Notes: a model not told the origin generated them from the sequence alone. 64,000 nt of DNA from CAXXOK01 sp963675365 (GCA_963675365.2 CAXXVA010000002.1:1-64000); one strand, 5' to 3'; counted from the stretch's first letter, positions 18,310 through 26,601 are shown. Made by a program: numbers and translations.

Positions 18310-18516
18310 ATCGTAACGGCTGACCTGGTCTTTGCCCCCACACTCGCCGGCAGGAAGGTTTGCTCATCGCAGAAGCGTCCTACGCCCCTTCTCTCAACTT
18401 TTCAGCTGGCCGGTCTTACTTCTAGAACGCGCCATGCTCATTGAGGCATCGCTCAATTTACGTGGACCGTTTTGCCCGCGTCTGGCTTCGGTTTGCAACC
18501 ACAGACCCGATACGAT
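18310..18516 (-). ncRNA. Candidate structured RNA or leader upstream of the zinc-ribbon gene
   Basis: Between the minus-strand promoter and the zinc-ribbon gene lies about 205 bases of GC-rich sequence whose ends pair: 18511-18516 with 18310-18315 (ATCGTA/TACGAT) and 18503-18507 with 18327-18331 (GGTCT/AGACC). Internal hairpins include GTCTG...CAGAC, TTGAG...CTCAA and GCGTAGGACGC. This closed multi-hairpin domain looks like a folded RNA, either a separate small RNA or a cis-acting leader. I do not recognise the class. Confidence 0.45.
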
Positions 18517-18523
18517 TGATGTC

Positions 18524-18552
18524 ATTATAGCGTTCCTGTTGCGTAAACGCAA
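18524..18552 (-). promoter_or_regulatory. Promoter for the leader RNA and zinc-ribbon gene
   Basis: On the minus strand TTGCGT and a perfect TATAAT are spaced by 17 bases. Transcription should start near 18516, at the first base of the folded domain. Confidence 0.7.
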
Positions 18553-18663
18553 GCAATTTATGCAAAAATGGGCGAAATATGTACACAAAATCAATCAAAA
18601 CGGCTGTTTTTTCCTTATTTTGCATGGAAAAACTTGTATTTAGTTTTATTATCGTTTCAATGC

Positions 18664-18714
18664 TTGACAAACAATGCAAAGCGAACTATACTAAAAATGC
18701 AAAGCGAGCTATAC
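18664..18714 (+). promoter_or_regulatory. Sigma-A promoter with tandem operator repeats
   Basis: TTGACA (18664-18669) and TATACT (18687-18692) are 17 bases apart. Two direct repeats, AATGCAAAGCGAACTATAC and AATGCAAAGCGAGCTATAC, start 24 bases apart: the first overlaps the -10 box, the second covers the transcription start. They are the obvious binding sites of the XRE regulator encoded next. Confidence 0.8.
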
Positions 18715-18735
18715 AAAACGGATGGAGATGAGGGC

Positions 18736-18942
18736 TTGAAAACGAAAATTGCGGACTTGCGCAAGCAGCGCCGCATCTCGCAGGAGGAGCTGGCGATGGC
18801 CGTGGGCGTTACGCGGCAGACGATTACGTCGCTGGAATGCGAGCGCTATACGGCGTCGCTGGCGCTCGCCTACAAAATCGCCCGGTATTTCGGGCTGACG
18901 ATCGAAGAGGTATTTGATTTTTCAAATGTGGAGGCGTTTTAG
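18736..18942 (+). CDS. Short XRE-family regulator (YozG-like)
   Basis: This 68-residue protein is essentially one Cro/CI helix-turn-helix: KIADLRKQRRISQEELAMAV then GVTRQTITSLECERYTASLA and a short end FGLTIEEVFDF. I place the start at the TTG at 18736, which follows GGAGATGAGGGC; ATGs further upstream coincide with the promoter repeats. Its stop is one base before the next start, so it is coupled to the membrane protein. Regulators of this size paired with a small membrane protein are common in Bacillota. It probably represses its own operon through the direct repeats at 18673-18714. Confidence 0.85.
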   Translation: MKTKIADLRKQRRISQEELAMAVGVTRQTITSLECERYTASLALAYKIARYFGLTIEEVFDFSNVEAF

Positions 18943-18943
18943 C

Positions 18944-19393
18944 ATGGATCAATTTAAAGAGGTATTGCAAAAGCGGCTGTTGGGAATGGGTACGTACGCG
19001 GCCGGGATTGTGCTTTTGGCCGTAGCCAGCTTTGTGCGGCCGTCCGCCGGGGAGACCGAGGAGATCCGCGCGTTTATGGCCGGTATGAACGCGGGGCTGT
19101 TCGCGGTGGTGGCGGTGGTGCTGATTCTGTCCGCGGTCCGCTACGTCGCGGCGCTCAGGGACGACGAGAAGCGCAAGGCGCTTTATATCTACGAAAACGA
19201 CGAACGCCGCCTCTACATCCAAAGCAAGATGGGCGGCGACGCGATACAGCTGGTGCTGCTGGCGCTGGTCACCGCGACCGTGGTATCGGAGTTCTTCAGC
19301 CAGACGGTGTTCTTTACGCTGCTCGGCGTGCTCCTGTTCACCGCGGCGGTCAAGGCGATCTTCAAGATCGTGTATACTAAAAAGCTGACATAA
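18944..19393 (+). CDS. Small membrane protein coupled to the XRE regulator
   Basis: The 149-residue protein has four predicted membrane helices in two pairs (about residues 15-35, 50-70, 100-120 and 122-140) with a charged loop RDDEKRKALYIYENDERR between them. This layout resembles the small DUF6442/DUF3796-like membrane partners of XRE regulators; I assign no function. The start follows GGAGG, and the gene is separated from the regulator by one base. Confidence 0.75.
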   Translation: MDQFKEVLQKRLLGMGTYAAGIVLLAVASFVRPSAGETEEIRAFMAGMNAGLFAVVAVVLILSAVRYVAALRDDEKRKALYIYENDERRLYIQSKMGGDAIQLVLLALVTATVVSEFFSQTVFFTLLGVLLFTAAVKAIFKIVYTKKLT

Positions 19394-19481
19394 AAAATAA
19401 GGCCTCCCGATTCAATACTGATCGGGAACCTTGCGGGGCCGGAATGGCTGAAAAACGACCGGCGGCGTATGGGGCATTCGG

Positions 19482-20009
19482 TCAGCGTTTGCCGAATATC
19501 TCCCGGAGCAGTTTACCGGCTTTATACCATATCGTATGGCTGCGCTTGATGGCCAAAGACGCGTCCAGCGCGCCGCGGCGGAAGCGGTTTTCCTCGGGGT
19601 TCAGGCGCACGGCCTCGCGGTAGCTTTGGTAGGCGGTTTCAAACTGCTCAAGCTGCATGAGGATCTTTGCCTGGATATAGTAAAACTCTGCGTCCTTGCG
19701 GTCGGCGCGGTTAAGCTGGCGCAGGGCGCTTTCGGGGTTACCCTGCTCCATCAGCTTCTCTGCGAAGTGCTTGGCTTCCTCGGGCGAGACCATGTTGAAC
19801 CCAACGCGTTTGGCGCCGGTGATGCGCAGCGCTTCGGCATAGGCGAGGTTGAGCACAACGAGCCTGTCCTGCGCGGCCTTCTGTTCTTCCGGGTTTTGAA
19901 AAAGGTCCGGGTGGCATTCCTTCACGCGCTGGCGGTACGCCTTACGCACCGCGCCGGGATCGGAGCCCGACGGGATGCCGAGTACCGTGAAGGGACCGGA
20001 TTCAGACAT
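19482..20009 (-). CDS. J-domain protein with TPR-like C-terminus
   Basis: The 175-residue protein has an N-terminal J domain (about residues 5-68) with the HPD motif in ECHPDLF, which stimulates DnaK ATPase. The rest is TPR-like (AEFYYIQAKILMQLEQFETA, then YQSYREAVRLNPEENRF). It lacks the Gly/Phe and zinc regions of DnaJ, so it is a specialised co-chaperone. The start at 20009 follows GGGGGTGAGCC. A palindromic element begins 21 bp upstream and may separate the gene from its promoter. Confidence 0.85.
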   Translation of the reverse strand: MSESGPFTVLGIPSGSDPGAVRKAYRQRVKECHPDLFQNPEEQKAAQDRLVVLNLAYAEALRITGAKRVGFNMVSPEEAKHFAEKLMEQGNPESALRQLNRADRKDAEFYYIQAKILMQLEQFETAYQSYREAVRLNPEENRFRRGALDASLAIKRSHTIWYKAGKLLREIFGKR

Positions 20010-20029
20010 GGGCTCACCCCCTTTTTTGC

Positions 20030-20193
20030 AGGGTAGCGATAACGAAATCCTCCGCACGCTGCCGCGCGATATTGGCCCCAGCTTACGCTTTTGGCACCCT
20101 CAACGTAGCGCTGCTACGCCCTCGGATGCCAAAAGCGCAATCTGAAACCAATCTAGTGCGGCATCGCACAAAGTCTTTCCTCATCGCTACCCT
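20030..20193 (+). repeat. Post-stop palindromic element, family B copy 1
   Basis: The ends are inverted repeats AGGGTAGCGATAACG (20030) and the reverse complement of CCTCATCGCTACCCT (20193). The inner stem pairs CGCTTTTGGCA with TGCCAAAAGCG, extended inward except for one mismatch, around a 24-base loop (20100-20123) containing CAACGTAGCGCTGCTAC. This is the only copy of six not placed directly after a stop codon; it lies upstream of the J-domain gene. Confidence 0.85.
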
Positions 20194-20258
20194 TACGGTA
20201 TCTTGCCAATGGAATGGAACGTGAACAAAAAACATCGCGTTCTTTGATTATCGTTCCC

Positions 20259-20421
20259 AGGTAAAGGCTGGTTGAAAACCATGGATGACGGCGAATCGGA
20301 TTTTTGCCGGATTGAGTTCGCGTAACCCGCAGTAGTAGCAGCGCTACGTCAAGGGTTTTGCGGGCTCGAAATGGCGGAAATAAGATCGCCGGCACGCGTG
20401 GGATTTAAACAGCTTTTGCCT
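20259..20421 (-). repeat. Post-stop palindromic element, family B copy 2
   Basis: Read in the murA direction, the element starts three bases after the murA stop codon. Its ends are AGGCAAAAGCTG and (reverse) AGGTAAAGGCTG. A five-pair AACCC/GGGTT stem encloses a 24-base loop (20329-20352) with the core GACGTAGCGCTGCTACTAC. Copies 1 and 2 point towards each other and together fill most of the gap of about 410 bases between murA and the J-domain gene; the rest shows nothing clear. Confidence 0.85.
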
Positions 20422-20423
20422 GA

Positions 20424-21683
20424 TTAGAGCTTCTCTCTGGAGATATCCGCGCCGAGGGAGCGGAGCTTATCCTCCAGGCGTTCGTAGCCGCGGTCGATAT
20501 AGCCGGTCTCGTAGACCTCGGTGGTGCCTTTGGCCATCAGCCCGGCGATCACTAGCGCGGCGCCGGCGCGAAGATCGGTGATGGTTACCGGCGCGCCGTA
20601 CAACGTGGGAACGCCTTCGATGAGCACGGTGCGGTCCATCAGCTTGATGTGCGCGCCCATACGGCGCAGCTCGTCCAGGTGCTTGAAGCGCTGTTCAAAA
20701 ATGGTCTCGTATACGGTGGACTGCCCGTTGGCCATGCACAAAAGCGAGGTGATGGGCTGCTGCAGATCGGTAGGGAAGCCCGGATAGACCTGCGTTTTGA
20801 TGTTGATGGCGCGGTGCAGGTCGTGCGCGCGGACGCGGATCATGTCGTCGCCGTCGGTCACCTGGATGCCCATCTCCAACAGCTTGGCCGTCAGCGCTTC
20901 CATGTGCGTGGGGATGCAGCCGTGGATGGTCACGTCGCCGTGTGTGGCGGCGGCGGCGATCATCAGCGTGCCGGTTTCAATCTGGTCGGGGATGACGGTA
21001 TAGTTGGTGCCGTGGAGTTTTTCCCGCCCGGTGATGCGGATGATGTCCGTGCCGGCGCCCTTGATACGCGCGCCCATGGAGTTTAAAAAGTTCGCCAGGT
21101 CGACGATATGCGGCTCTTTGGCGGCGTTGTAAATAATGGTCGTGCCTTCCGCCCGTGCGGCGGCGAGCATGATGTTGATGGTGCCGCCGACGGTGACGAT
21201 ATCGAAAAAGACGTCCGCGCCGTCAAGCTTTTTGGCTTCCGCTTCCACGAAGCCTGATTGCTCCAAAATCGTCGCGCCCAAAGCGCTCAGGCCCTTGACG
21301 TGCTGGTCTATCGGCCGGGAGCCGATCTCGCAGCCGCCGGGATAGGCGACCGACGCCTTGCCGCCGCGCCCAAGCAGCGCGCCTAAAAGATAATAGCTCG
21401 CGCGCAGCCGCCGCGTCAGCGAAAAGGGAACGAGGTGGCTATTGATGGTCTGCGGGAAAACCTTGAGGTATTGGTCAGGCACGTACTCGCACCTTGCGCC
21501 GAGCTCTTCCAGAATCTCGATCAGGGCGTGTACGTCCTCGATGTCTGGCAGGTTTTCGATCGTGCTTGGCTCATCGGTTAAAATCGTGGCGGGGATCACG
21601 GCAACGGACGTGTTTTTACCGCCGCTGACGGCAATCTCGCCCGTTAACGGCGCGCCGCCTTTGATGAGCATTTTCTCGTGCAT
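20424..21683 (-). CDS. murA: UDP-N-acetylglucosamine 1-carboxyvinyltransferase
   Basis: MurA adds enolpyruvate from phosphoenolpyruvate to UDP-GlcNAc, the first step of peptidoglycan synthesis in the cytoplasm. The 419-residue protein is full length and has GGKNTSVAVIPA at the start, the active-site cysteine loop YPGGCEIGSRPIDQH (the residue attacked by fosfomycin), and VIPDQIETGTLMIAAAATHG. I prefer the ATG at 21683, seven bases after AGGG; an in-frame ATG two codons upstream (21689) is possible. The stop is followed after two bases by a family B element. Confidence 0.96.
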   Translation of the reverse strand: MHEKMLIKGGAPLTGEIAVSGGKNTSVAVIPATILTDEPSTIENLPDIEDVHALIEILEELGARCEYVPDQYLKVFPQTINSHLVPFSLTRRLRASYYLLGALLGRGGKASVAYPGGCEIGSRPIDQHVKGLSALGATILEQSGFVEAEAKKLDGADVFFDIVTVGGTINIMLAAARAEGTTIIYNAAKEPHIVDLANFLNSMGARIKGAGTDIIRITGREKLHGTNYTVIPDQIETGTLMIAAAATHGDVTIHGCIPTHMEALTAKLLEMGIQVTDGDDMIRVRAHDLHRAINIKTQVYPGFPTDLQQPITSLLCMANGQSTVYETIFEQRFKHLDELRRMGAHIKLMDRTVLIEGVPTLYGAPVTITDLRAGAALVIAGLMAKGTTEVYETGYIDRGYERLEDKLRSLGADISREKL

Positions 21684-21898
21684 GAACATCCCTGTGCTTG
21701 CACCGCCCTACAATAAAAAATAGACTGGGTCCACCGCACATTATACACGCTCGGCGATTGATGTGCAACAAACGCCCGGCCGCCGCGCCCCGGGCGGGCA
21801 ACTGTTTACAGGATGGTTGATGTTTTGCGCCTGGGTCATGGTATAATACACCCAAGAAAGAAAAAACCTGAGGTCTAAGGCTCAGGCGTGAGGGTACG

Positions 21899-23164
21899 AT
21901 GAACAGACGAGCAATGGCAATTTTTCTGGGACTGCTGATTCTGTGTACGGGATTTCCGACGGCCCTTGCGGAGGGCGCGTCGCCGGTACCCACGCTGGTG
22001 CCGCCATCGCAGATTATGACCGCGCCCATGCCCGCCGCCGCGGCGCAGCGTGAGCTGAAAATTGGCGACAGCGGCGACGACGTACTGCTTTTCAAAACGC
22101 GCATGCAGAACCTGGGGTATTTCAAAGCGGGATCGGAGCTTTCCCTTGAGGTTACGTCGCTTACGCTGGAACGCTTGAACCAGCTTTTGGAAAACGCCGG
22201 CATGGACCCCGTAGAGACGATCACCATAGAGATCCAGGAGATGGTTTTTGCCCGGGACGATCTGGCGAAAAACTATACGCCTGAAGCGACACCCGAGCCC
22301 AGCACTTTAATCATGCCCACGGGCACGCCGGAGCTTCCGGAGCTGGACGCCGAGGGATTTTTAGCCGACCCGAACGGAGAGTATGTGTTCGAGGACACAG
22401 ACGACGGGCTTTGGTATTACATCACCGATACGCTCTACATCAACATCCGCCGCTATCAGGATACGGACGCGCAGAATATCTGGTATGAAACCGAGATCAA
22501 AACGCGCGGCGACGAGCAGATGCTCAGCTTCCTGACCAAGACGCGCAAAACCTATCAGACGCCCGTCGCCATCGCCCGTGCAAACTCCGCGGTGCTCGCG
22601 TTTACGGACGACTTTTTCACCATGCGCAGCTACGGCATCGCCATCCGCGACAAAGAGGTGTTCGTGGACAGGATCCGTACCTCGTCCAAGTCCTACCCGC
22701 TGGGGGATACGCTGGCGGTGTTCGAGGGCGGGCTGATGTACGCCTACGATTTTTCGGCGTTCCGGGCCGACGACTATCTGGAGATGGGCGCGGTGCACGT
22801 GCTGACGTTCGGGCCGTGGCTTATCAGCGGCGGCGAGATCAACCAGAAGGTACTGTCGGATTCGTACATGCATTACCGCGAACCGCGCTGCGTGATCGGG
22901 ATGATCGAGCCCGGGCACTTCGTGGTGATTACCGTGGACGGGCGCTACGACGGCGCCAAGGGCGTGTACTTCAGCTGGCTGGCCCTGCGCCTGTATGAAA
23001 TCGGCGTTACCGAAGCCATCAACCTGGATGGCGGTGGCACCACCGCCCTGGTGTTCATGGGCAACCAGTTAAGCCGCGTCGCCGCCGCCAAATCCGACGG
23101 CAGCAGCACACGGCAGGTGACAAGCATGTTAGGCTTCGGGACGAGTGACGCTGTTCCAAATTAG
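21899..23164 (+). CDS. Secreted phosphodiester glycosidase (NAGPA/DUF2233) with peptidoglycan-binding-like domain
   Basis: The 421-residue protein has a signal peptide (MAIFLGLLILCTGFPTALA), a peptidoglycan-binding-like helix bundle at about residues 45-100 (LKIGDSGDDVLLFKTRMQNL), a Pro/Thr linker, and a NAGPA-type domain from about 180 to the end. The domain's signature INLDGGGTTALVF and final SSTRQVTSMLGFG are clear. The family removes sugar groups from phosphodiesters and is linked to wall or exopolysaccharide processing. A TATAAT at 21842-21847 gives a promoter. The stop codon TAG lies inside the terminal repeat of the family B element that follows. Confidence 0.88.
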   Translation: MNRRAMAIFLGLLILCTGFPTALAEGASPVPTLVPPSQIMTAPMPAAAAQRELKIGDSGDDVLLFKTRMQNLGYFKAGSELSLEVTSLTLERLNQLLENAGMDPVETITIEIQEMVFARDDLAKNYTPEATPEPSTLIMPTGTPELPELDAEGFLADPNGEYVFEDTDDGLWYYITDTLYINIRRYQDTDAQNIWYETEIKTRGDEQMLSFLTKTRKTYQTPVAIARANSAVLAFTDDFFTMRSYGIAIRDKEVFVDRIRTSSKSYPLGDTLAVFEGGLMYAYDFSAFRADDYLEMGAVHVLTFGPWLISGGEINQKVLSDSYMHYREPRCVIGMIEPGHFVVITVDGRYDGAKGVYFSWLALRLYEIGVTEAINLDGGGTTALVFMGNQLSRVAAAKSDGSSTRQVTSMLGFGTSDAVPN

Positions 23165-23326
23165 GGTAACGCTGCCAAAAGCCCACGCATGTTGGCGATC
23201 CTATTTCTGCCATTTTGGGCCCACCCTATCCTCGACGTAGCGCTGCTACTACTTCGGATAGGATAAGCCCAACCTGACAAAAATCGAATACGCCATCCTG
23301 CGCGGTTTTTACCATCGTTGCCCTAA
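23161..23326 (+). repeat. Post-stop palindromic element, family B copy 3 (type copy)
   Basis: Terminal inverted repeats are TTAGGGTAACGCTG (23161) and the reverse complement of CATCGTTGCCCTAA (23326), matching at 12 of 14 positions. The inner stem pairs CCTATCC (23225-23231) with GGATAGG (23256-23262) around a 24-base loop containing TCGACGTAGCGCTGCTAC. The left repeat supplies the stop codon of the glycosidase gene. The remaining bases up to 23380 show nothing else. Confidence 0.9.
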
Positions 23327-23380
23327 TTTTACTTTATGTATAACGATTTTCAAAAAATTCATAGCGTCGAATTGCCGGCG

Positions 23381-24463
23381 TCAAGGGTTTGGATTGGCAT
23401 TGTAGACGCTCACCGAGGGGAACGCCATGCTGACGCCGGTTTGCTTGGCGGCGAGGAGTACGCCGTGGTTGATGCGCTCTTTGACGGTGAGCATCTGGTA
23501 ATAATCGGAAATATTGACGCGGTAGATGACGCCGACGGTAAGCGAGGACTCGGCAAAGGCGTCAAACCACACCTTGATGCTGTCGTCCATCACGTCGTCG
23601 TCCTGGAACAGCAGGGTTTCCACGGCCTTGACGAACGCCGTCAGCTTGTCGTCGGGCGTGCGGTACTCAAGCCCCACGGTAAAGTTGATGCGCCGCTGGG
23701 AGCGCTTGGTTTCGTTGTTGATGACTTCCACGGCGAGCTTGGAGTTGGGGATGCTGACCAGACTGCCCGAAAGCTGACGGATGCGCGTGGACCGGAGGCC
23801 CACGTGCTCCACCGTGCCCATTTGGCTGTCGGACAGGGTGATGAAATCGCCCACGTCGAAGGGCTTATCCAGCATCAGGGAAATCGAGCCGAAGAAATTC
23901 GAAAGGCTTTCCTGCGCGGCAAGCGCCACAGCCAGGGACGAGATCCCAAGCCCGGCGATGAGCCCCGAAAGGCTGCCCACCCACGGGGAAAGCACGGAGA
24001 TCGCCGCGATGATGATCAGCACGACGCGGATGCCGGAGATCAGGAAATTGCGGGCGGACAGGTTGATCTTGTCCGGTTTGCGCTTGGCCTGGGTCTGAAA
24101 GCGCCAGTTGACGGCGATCATCAGCGCGCGGTACAGCGTGAAGTATGCCAGCATCATCAGGATGGTCGCCAGGATTTTCTGAATGAGGCTGAACGTGACG
24201 TCCGGCAGGCTGACGTAGGGCAGTGCGATCAGCAAAAGGCTTAAAAACAGCACATAACCCAGCAGGCGGGCAAGCTTTTCCTTCAGTTCCGTATAGCGCT
24301 CGGGCGCTTTGTGCCGGAGCGAAGTGAACGCAAGCTTCAGGATGAGCGACACCAGCGGCTGCTTGATGATAAAAATCAGCACCACCAACCCGCAGACGAT
24401 CAGCAGCGTGGTCCAGTTGACCGCCTGAAAATAATCTTGAATGCTTTTATAAATCTCTGCCAT
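23381..24463 (-). CDS. Small-conductance mechanosensitive channel (MscS family)
   Basis: MscS channels open under membrane tension and release solutes during osmotic downshock. The 360-residue protein has an N-terminal helix (TTLLIVCGLVVLIFIIKQPL), more helices near residues 70-90 and 100-115, the pore-lining helix in LIAGLGISSLAVALAAQESL, and the conserved beta segment PFDVGDFITLSDSQMGTVEHV with SIPNSKL. A C-terminal cytoplasmic cage follows. The start is preceded by AAAGGAG. It is longer than E. coli MscS (286) because of extra N-terminal helices. Confidence 0.93.
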   Translation of the reverse strand: MAEIYKSIQDYFQAVNWTTLLIVCGLVVLIFIIKQPLVSLILKLAFTSLRHKAPERYTELKEKLARLLGYVLFLSLLLIALPYVSLPDVTFSLIQKILATILMMLAYFTLYRALMIAVNWRFQTQAKRKPDKINLSARNFLISGIRVVLIIIAAISVLSPWVGSLSGLIAGLGISSLAVALAAQESLSNFFGSISLMLDKPFDVGDFITLSDSQMGTVEHVGLRSTRIRQLSGSLVSIPNSKLAVEVINNETKRSQRRINFTVGLEYRTPDDKLTAFVKAVETLLFQDDDVMDDSIKVWFDAFAESSLTVGVIYRVNISDYYQMLTVKERINHGVLLAAKQTGVSMAFPSVSVYNANPNP

Positions 24464-24531
24464 AAGGCGCTCCTTTCCCGATGCCGGCTCGTTAAGATTA
24501 CCTTAGCAAAATCCGCCCCGGATGGCAAGGA

Positions 24532-25338
24532 CTACGCGAGGGCGACCTGCTGCCCGCCGGGAATCTCGATGGGCGCGGCGCCGTTGACGCGCACCCAGGC
24601 GGAGGCGGCGGAGGGATTATACACAAACGCGTTGTCGGCGGCAAACTGCAGCCGGCCGCACAATTGCACATAATCGTAGATTTCGATGTTTGCGGCGTAC
24701 CAGATATCGTCGCGCCCGCCCATGAGCTTGCAGAAGTCCTCGATCAGCGCCCAGTTTTGATCGTTGTCAAACTCGTAGCTGTGCCCCCACACGTAGAAAA
24801 GCCGGGGGTGAACGCCGTGATCGAAGCGGTTGAAGGCCTCGGCCATTTCCATCAGGCGGTGGTTGTGGTGGCAGGTGGCCTTCCACTGCAGAAAGTCCGC
24901 TGGCATATCGAAGGTAAAGCTGTCGCCGACCACGCGGCTGTAAAACACGCCAAGCGACGGCAGCATTTGGCGGATGTCCGCCGTGTGCGAGCCGTAGGGA
25001 TAGCTCATCCCTCGTACCGGATATCCGAAAATGCCTTCGAGGGTTTTGCGGTCCTCCAGCACCTCCAGCGCCACGGCCGGCAGCGGGCAGCGGTCGATGG
25101 CCGGGTGTGTGGCCGTGTGGCAGGATACCTCGTGCCCTTGGTAGGTTGCGTACACCTCTTCGGGCTTCAAATAGCGCTCCGCCTTGCCGAACATTGCCGA
25201 GTTCAGGTGAAACGTACCCTTGATGCCGTGCTGATTGAATATTTCAATCAATTTCTTGTCCTGCCATACGCCGTCGTCGTAGCTCATGGTCAGGCATTTG
25301 TTCTTGCCGCCGGGGAAACTGGTGGTGACGGTATTCAT
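24532..25338 (-). CDS. Polysaccharide deacetylase (NodB-like)
   Basis: The 268-residue protein carries the NodB deacetylase motifs: motif 1 CLTMSYDDGVW with the catalytic and metal-binding Asp pair, and motif 2 HTATHPAID, whose two His bind the metal. The MSYPYG stretch and the RLFYVWGHSYEF segment fit motifs 3 and 4. No signal peptide is visible, so it may act inside the cell or on small substrates. The longer open frame up to 25473 is rejected because the ATG at 25338 has GAGGAAG just upstream. It follows the lipoprotein gene by 16 bp in the same direction. Confidence 0.88.
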   Translation of the reverse strand: MNTVTTSFPGGKNKCLTMSYDDGVWQDKKLIEIFNQHGIKGTFHLNSAMFGKAERYLKPEEVYATYQGHEVSCHTATHPAIDRCPLPAVALEVLEDRKTLEGIFGYPVRGMSYPYGSHTADIRQMLPSLGVFYSRVVGDSFTFDMPADFLQWKATCHHNHRLMEMAEAFNRFDHGVHPRLFYVWGHSYEFDNDQNWALIEDFCKLMGGRDDIWYAANIEIYDYVQLCGRLQFAADNAFVYNPSAASAWVRVNGAAPIEIPGGQQVALA

Positions 25339-25354
25339 GGTTCTTCCTCGATTC

Positions 25355-26230
25355 CTATAGTGATGAAAATTCGGGATAGCCGTGGGAATTCCAAAGTTCC
25401 TGAAGCGATTGGTCGATCTGCTCCTGCGATTGCTTTGCGGGATATTCGGACAAAAACTGCTTCCAGTCGGCAACCAGGCCTTCTGCGGTGCGGTTAAAAA
25501 TAAGCGGACCGGCTTTGATAAAATTGCCGCATTCGTATGCCTGCATAAACAAACCCAAGCCGTAGGTTTCGATCAGATACCGGCTGAAGGAATAACTGCA
25601 AACGTAGAAACGGACGCGGTCGTCTCCGGCGGCGAGCCCGGCTTGCGCGTCGCTCGCGTCAGGCGCGGTCAGCACCAGAGGATCGGTATCGAGTGAATCG
25701 AAATACAGGCAGGCGATGGCGTGCACATCCAAGCCGTAATTGAATACGGCGGGGGTTTGCCCGACTTCATCCTGCATATAGCAGGCAAGCCCTTCGCGCA
25801 GGGTGAGGCAGGAGTATTCCGGGAACATCAGGTGCGTCAGCTCATGCGCCAGCGGCCAGAAATCGTATTCGGCCATGGTGCGATTGATATAGATGCGGGG
25901 GATCTTCCGGAGATAGGACTGGTAACCGCCCTCAACGTGGGACGATGAATTGGTAAAACGGATTTCGATCGTCGCGCCGCCCGTGCCGTAAAACGCCGTC
26001 CAATCCTTCCGCCCGGTCAGCGCGGCAATGGTGACGGCGCAGCCTGTTACATCGTCCAGCAACTGCTGTTTGGAGGAAAAACCGCAATGCGTATGGTCGA
26101 TGCCGTTCCAGTCCATGTCGGCCATCATAACGCCGATGTTTGCGGAGTCCGCAAGCGCCGGAAGCGTGCCGCAGGACGCAAGCAAAACGGCAAGCGATAA
26201 AACGGCAACCCCGCTTTTCACTGTGCGCAT
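25355..26230 (-). CDS. Lipoprotein with gluzincin-type metallopeptidase motif
   Basis: The 291-residue product starts with a lipoprotein signal (VLSLAVLLASCG; the Cys is the lipidation site), so it is membrane-tethered outside the cell. The middle has HELTH, a zinc-peptidase HExxH motif, and about 20 residues later EGLACYMQDE, which can supply the third ligand glutamate; this spacing is typical of gluzincins. No close family is recognised. The gene is followed by the polysaccharide deacetylase, so a joint envelope role is possible. Confidence 0.75.
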   Translation of the reverse strand: MRTVKSGVAVLSLAVLLASCGTLPALADSANIGVMMADMDWNGIDHTHCGFSSKQQLLDDVTGCAVTIAALTGRKDWTAFYGTGGATIEIRFTNSSSHVEGGYQSYLRKIPRIYINRTMAEYDFWPLAHELTHLMFPEYSCLTLREGLACYMQDEVGQTPAVFNYGLDVHAIACLYFDSLDTDPLVLTAPDASDAQAGLAAGDDRVRFYVCSYSFSRYLIETYGLGLFMQAYECGNFIKAGPLIFNRTAEGLVADWKQFLSEYPAKQSQEQIDQSLQELWNSHGYPEFSSL

Positions 26231-26405
26231 TCCGTCTCTTCCTCCCGATTTCCTGTTACTGTACAGTGTACCACGAAACGATGGATTTGGATATTGCGGC
26301 GCAGGGGAGCCGGAACGCCGGAGCCTGCCCGCAAGCGGGGGCGGGGCGCAAAATCACGAAAACAGCGAGGCGGTTTTCGGTAGGCAATGATGTATAAAAT
26401 TGCTA

Positions 26406-26512
26406 TTGACATCCTTTTTGTGTTATGCAATAATATGGATACAAGAACGAGTGGATACAAGATACAGATCGCATAAATCTTTATTTATCAATGGTTATAC
26501 ATGGATACAAAA
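26406..26512 (+). promoter_or_regulatory. TRAP operon promoter with three GGATACAA operator repeats
   Basis: TTGACA (26406-26411) is 17 bases from AATAAT (26429-26434). Three copies of a 12-mer follow: ATGGATACAAGA (26435-26446), GTGGATACAAGA (26451-26462) and ATGGATACAAAA (26501-26512). The first lies on the expected transcription start. An exact copy of the first, inverted, occurs at 30955-30966 in front of the GntR gene, pointing to that protein as the binder. The rest of the 371-base gap (26231-26601) shows no gene. Confidence 0.75.
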
Positions 26513-26601
26513 TATTCTCAAAGCCACTGATGTGCATGGCGAACGGCAGATGAATCGCCGTTTCCAAATAAAAAACACCAAATAGGGGAGGAAATTTCAC
26601 A

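Noticed and set aside
18310..18516. Assignment of the leader as 6S RNA or another named class
   Set aside because: The closing helix fits a folded RNA, but I could not match conserved bases of any class with confidence.
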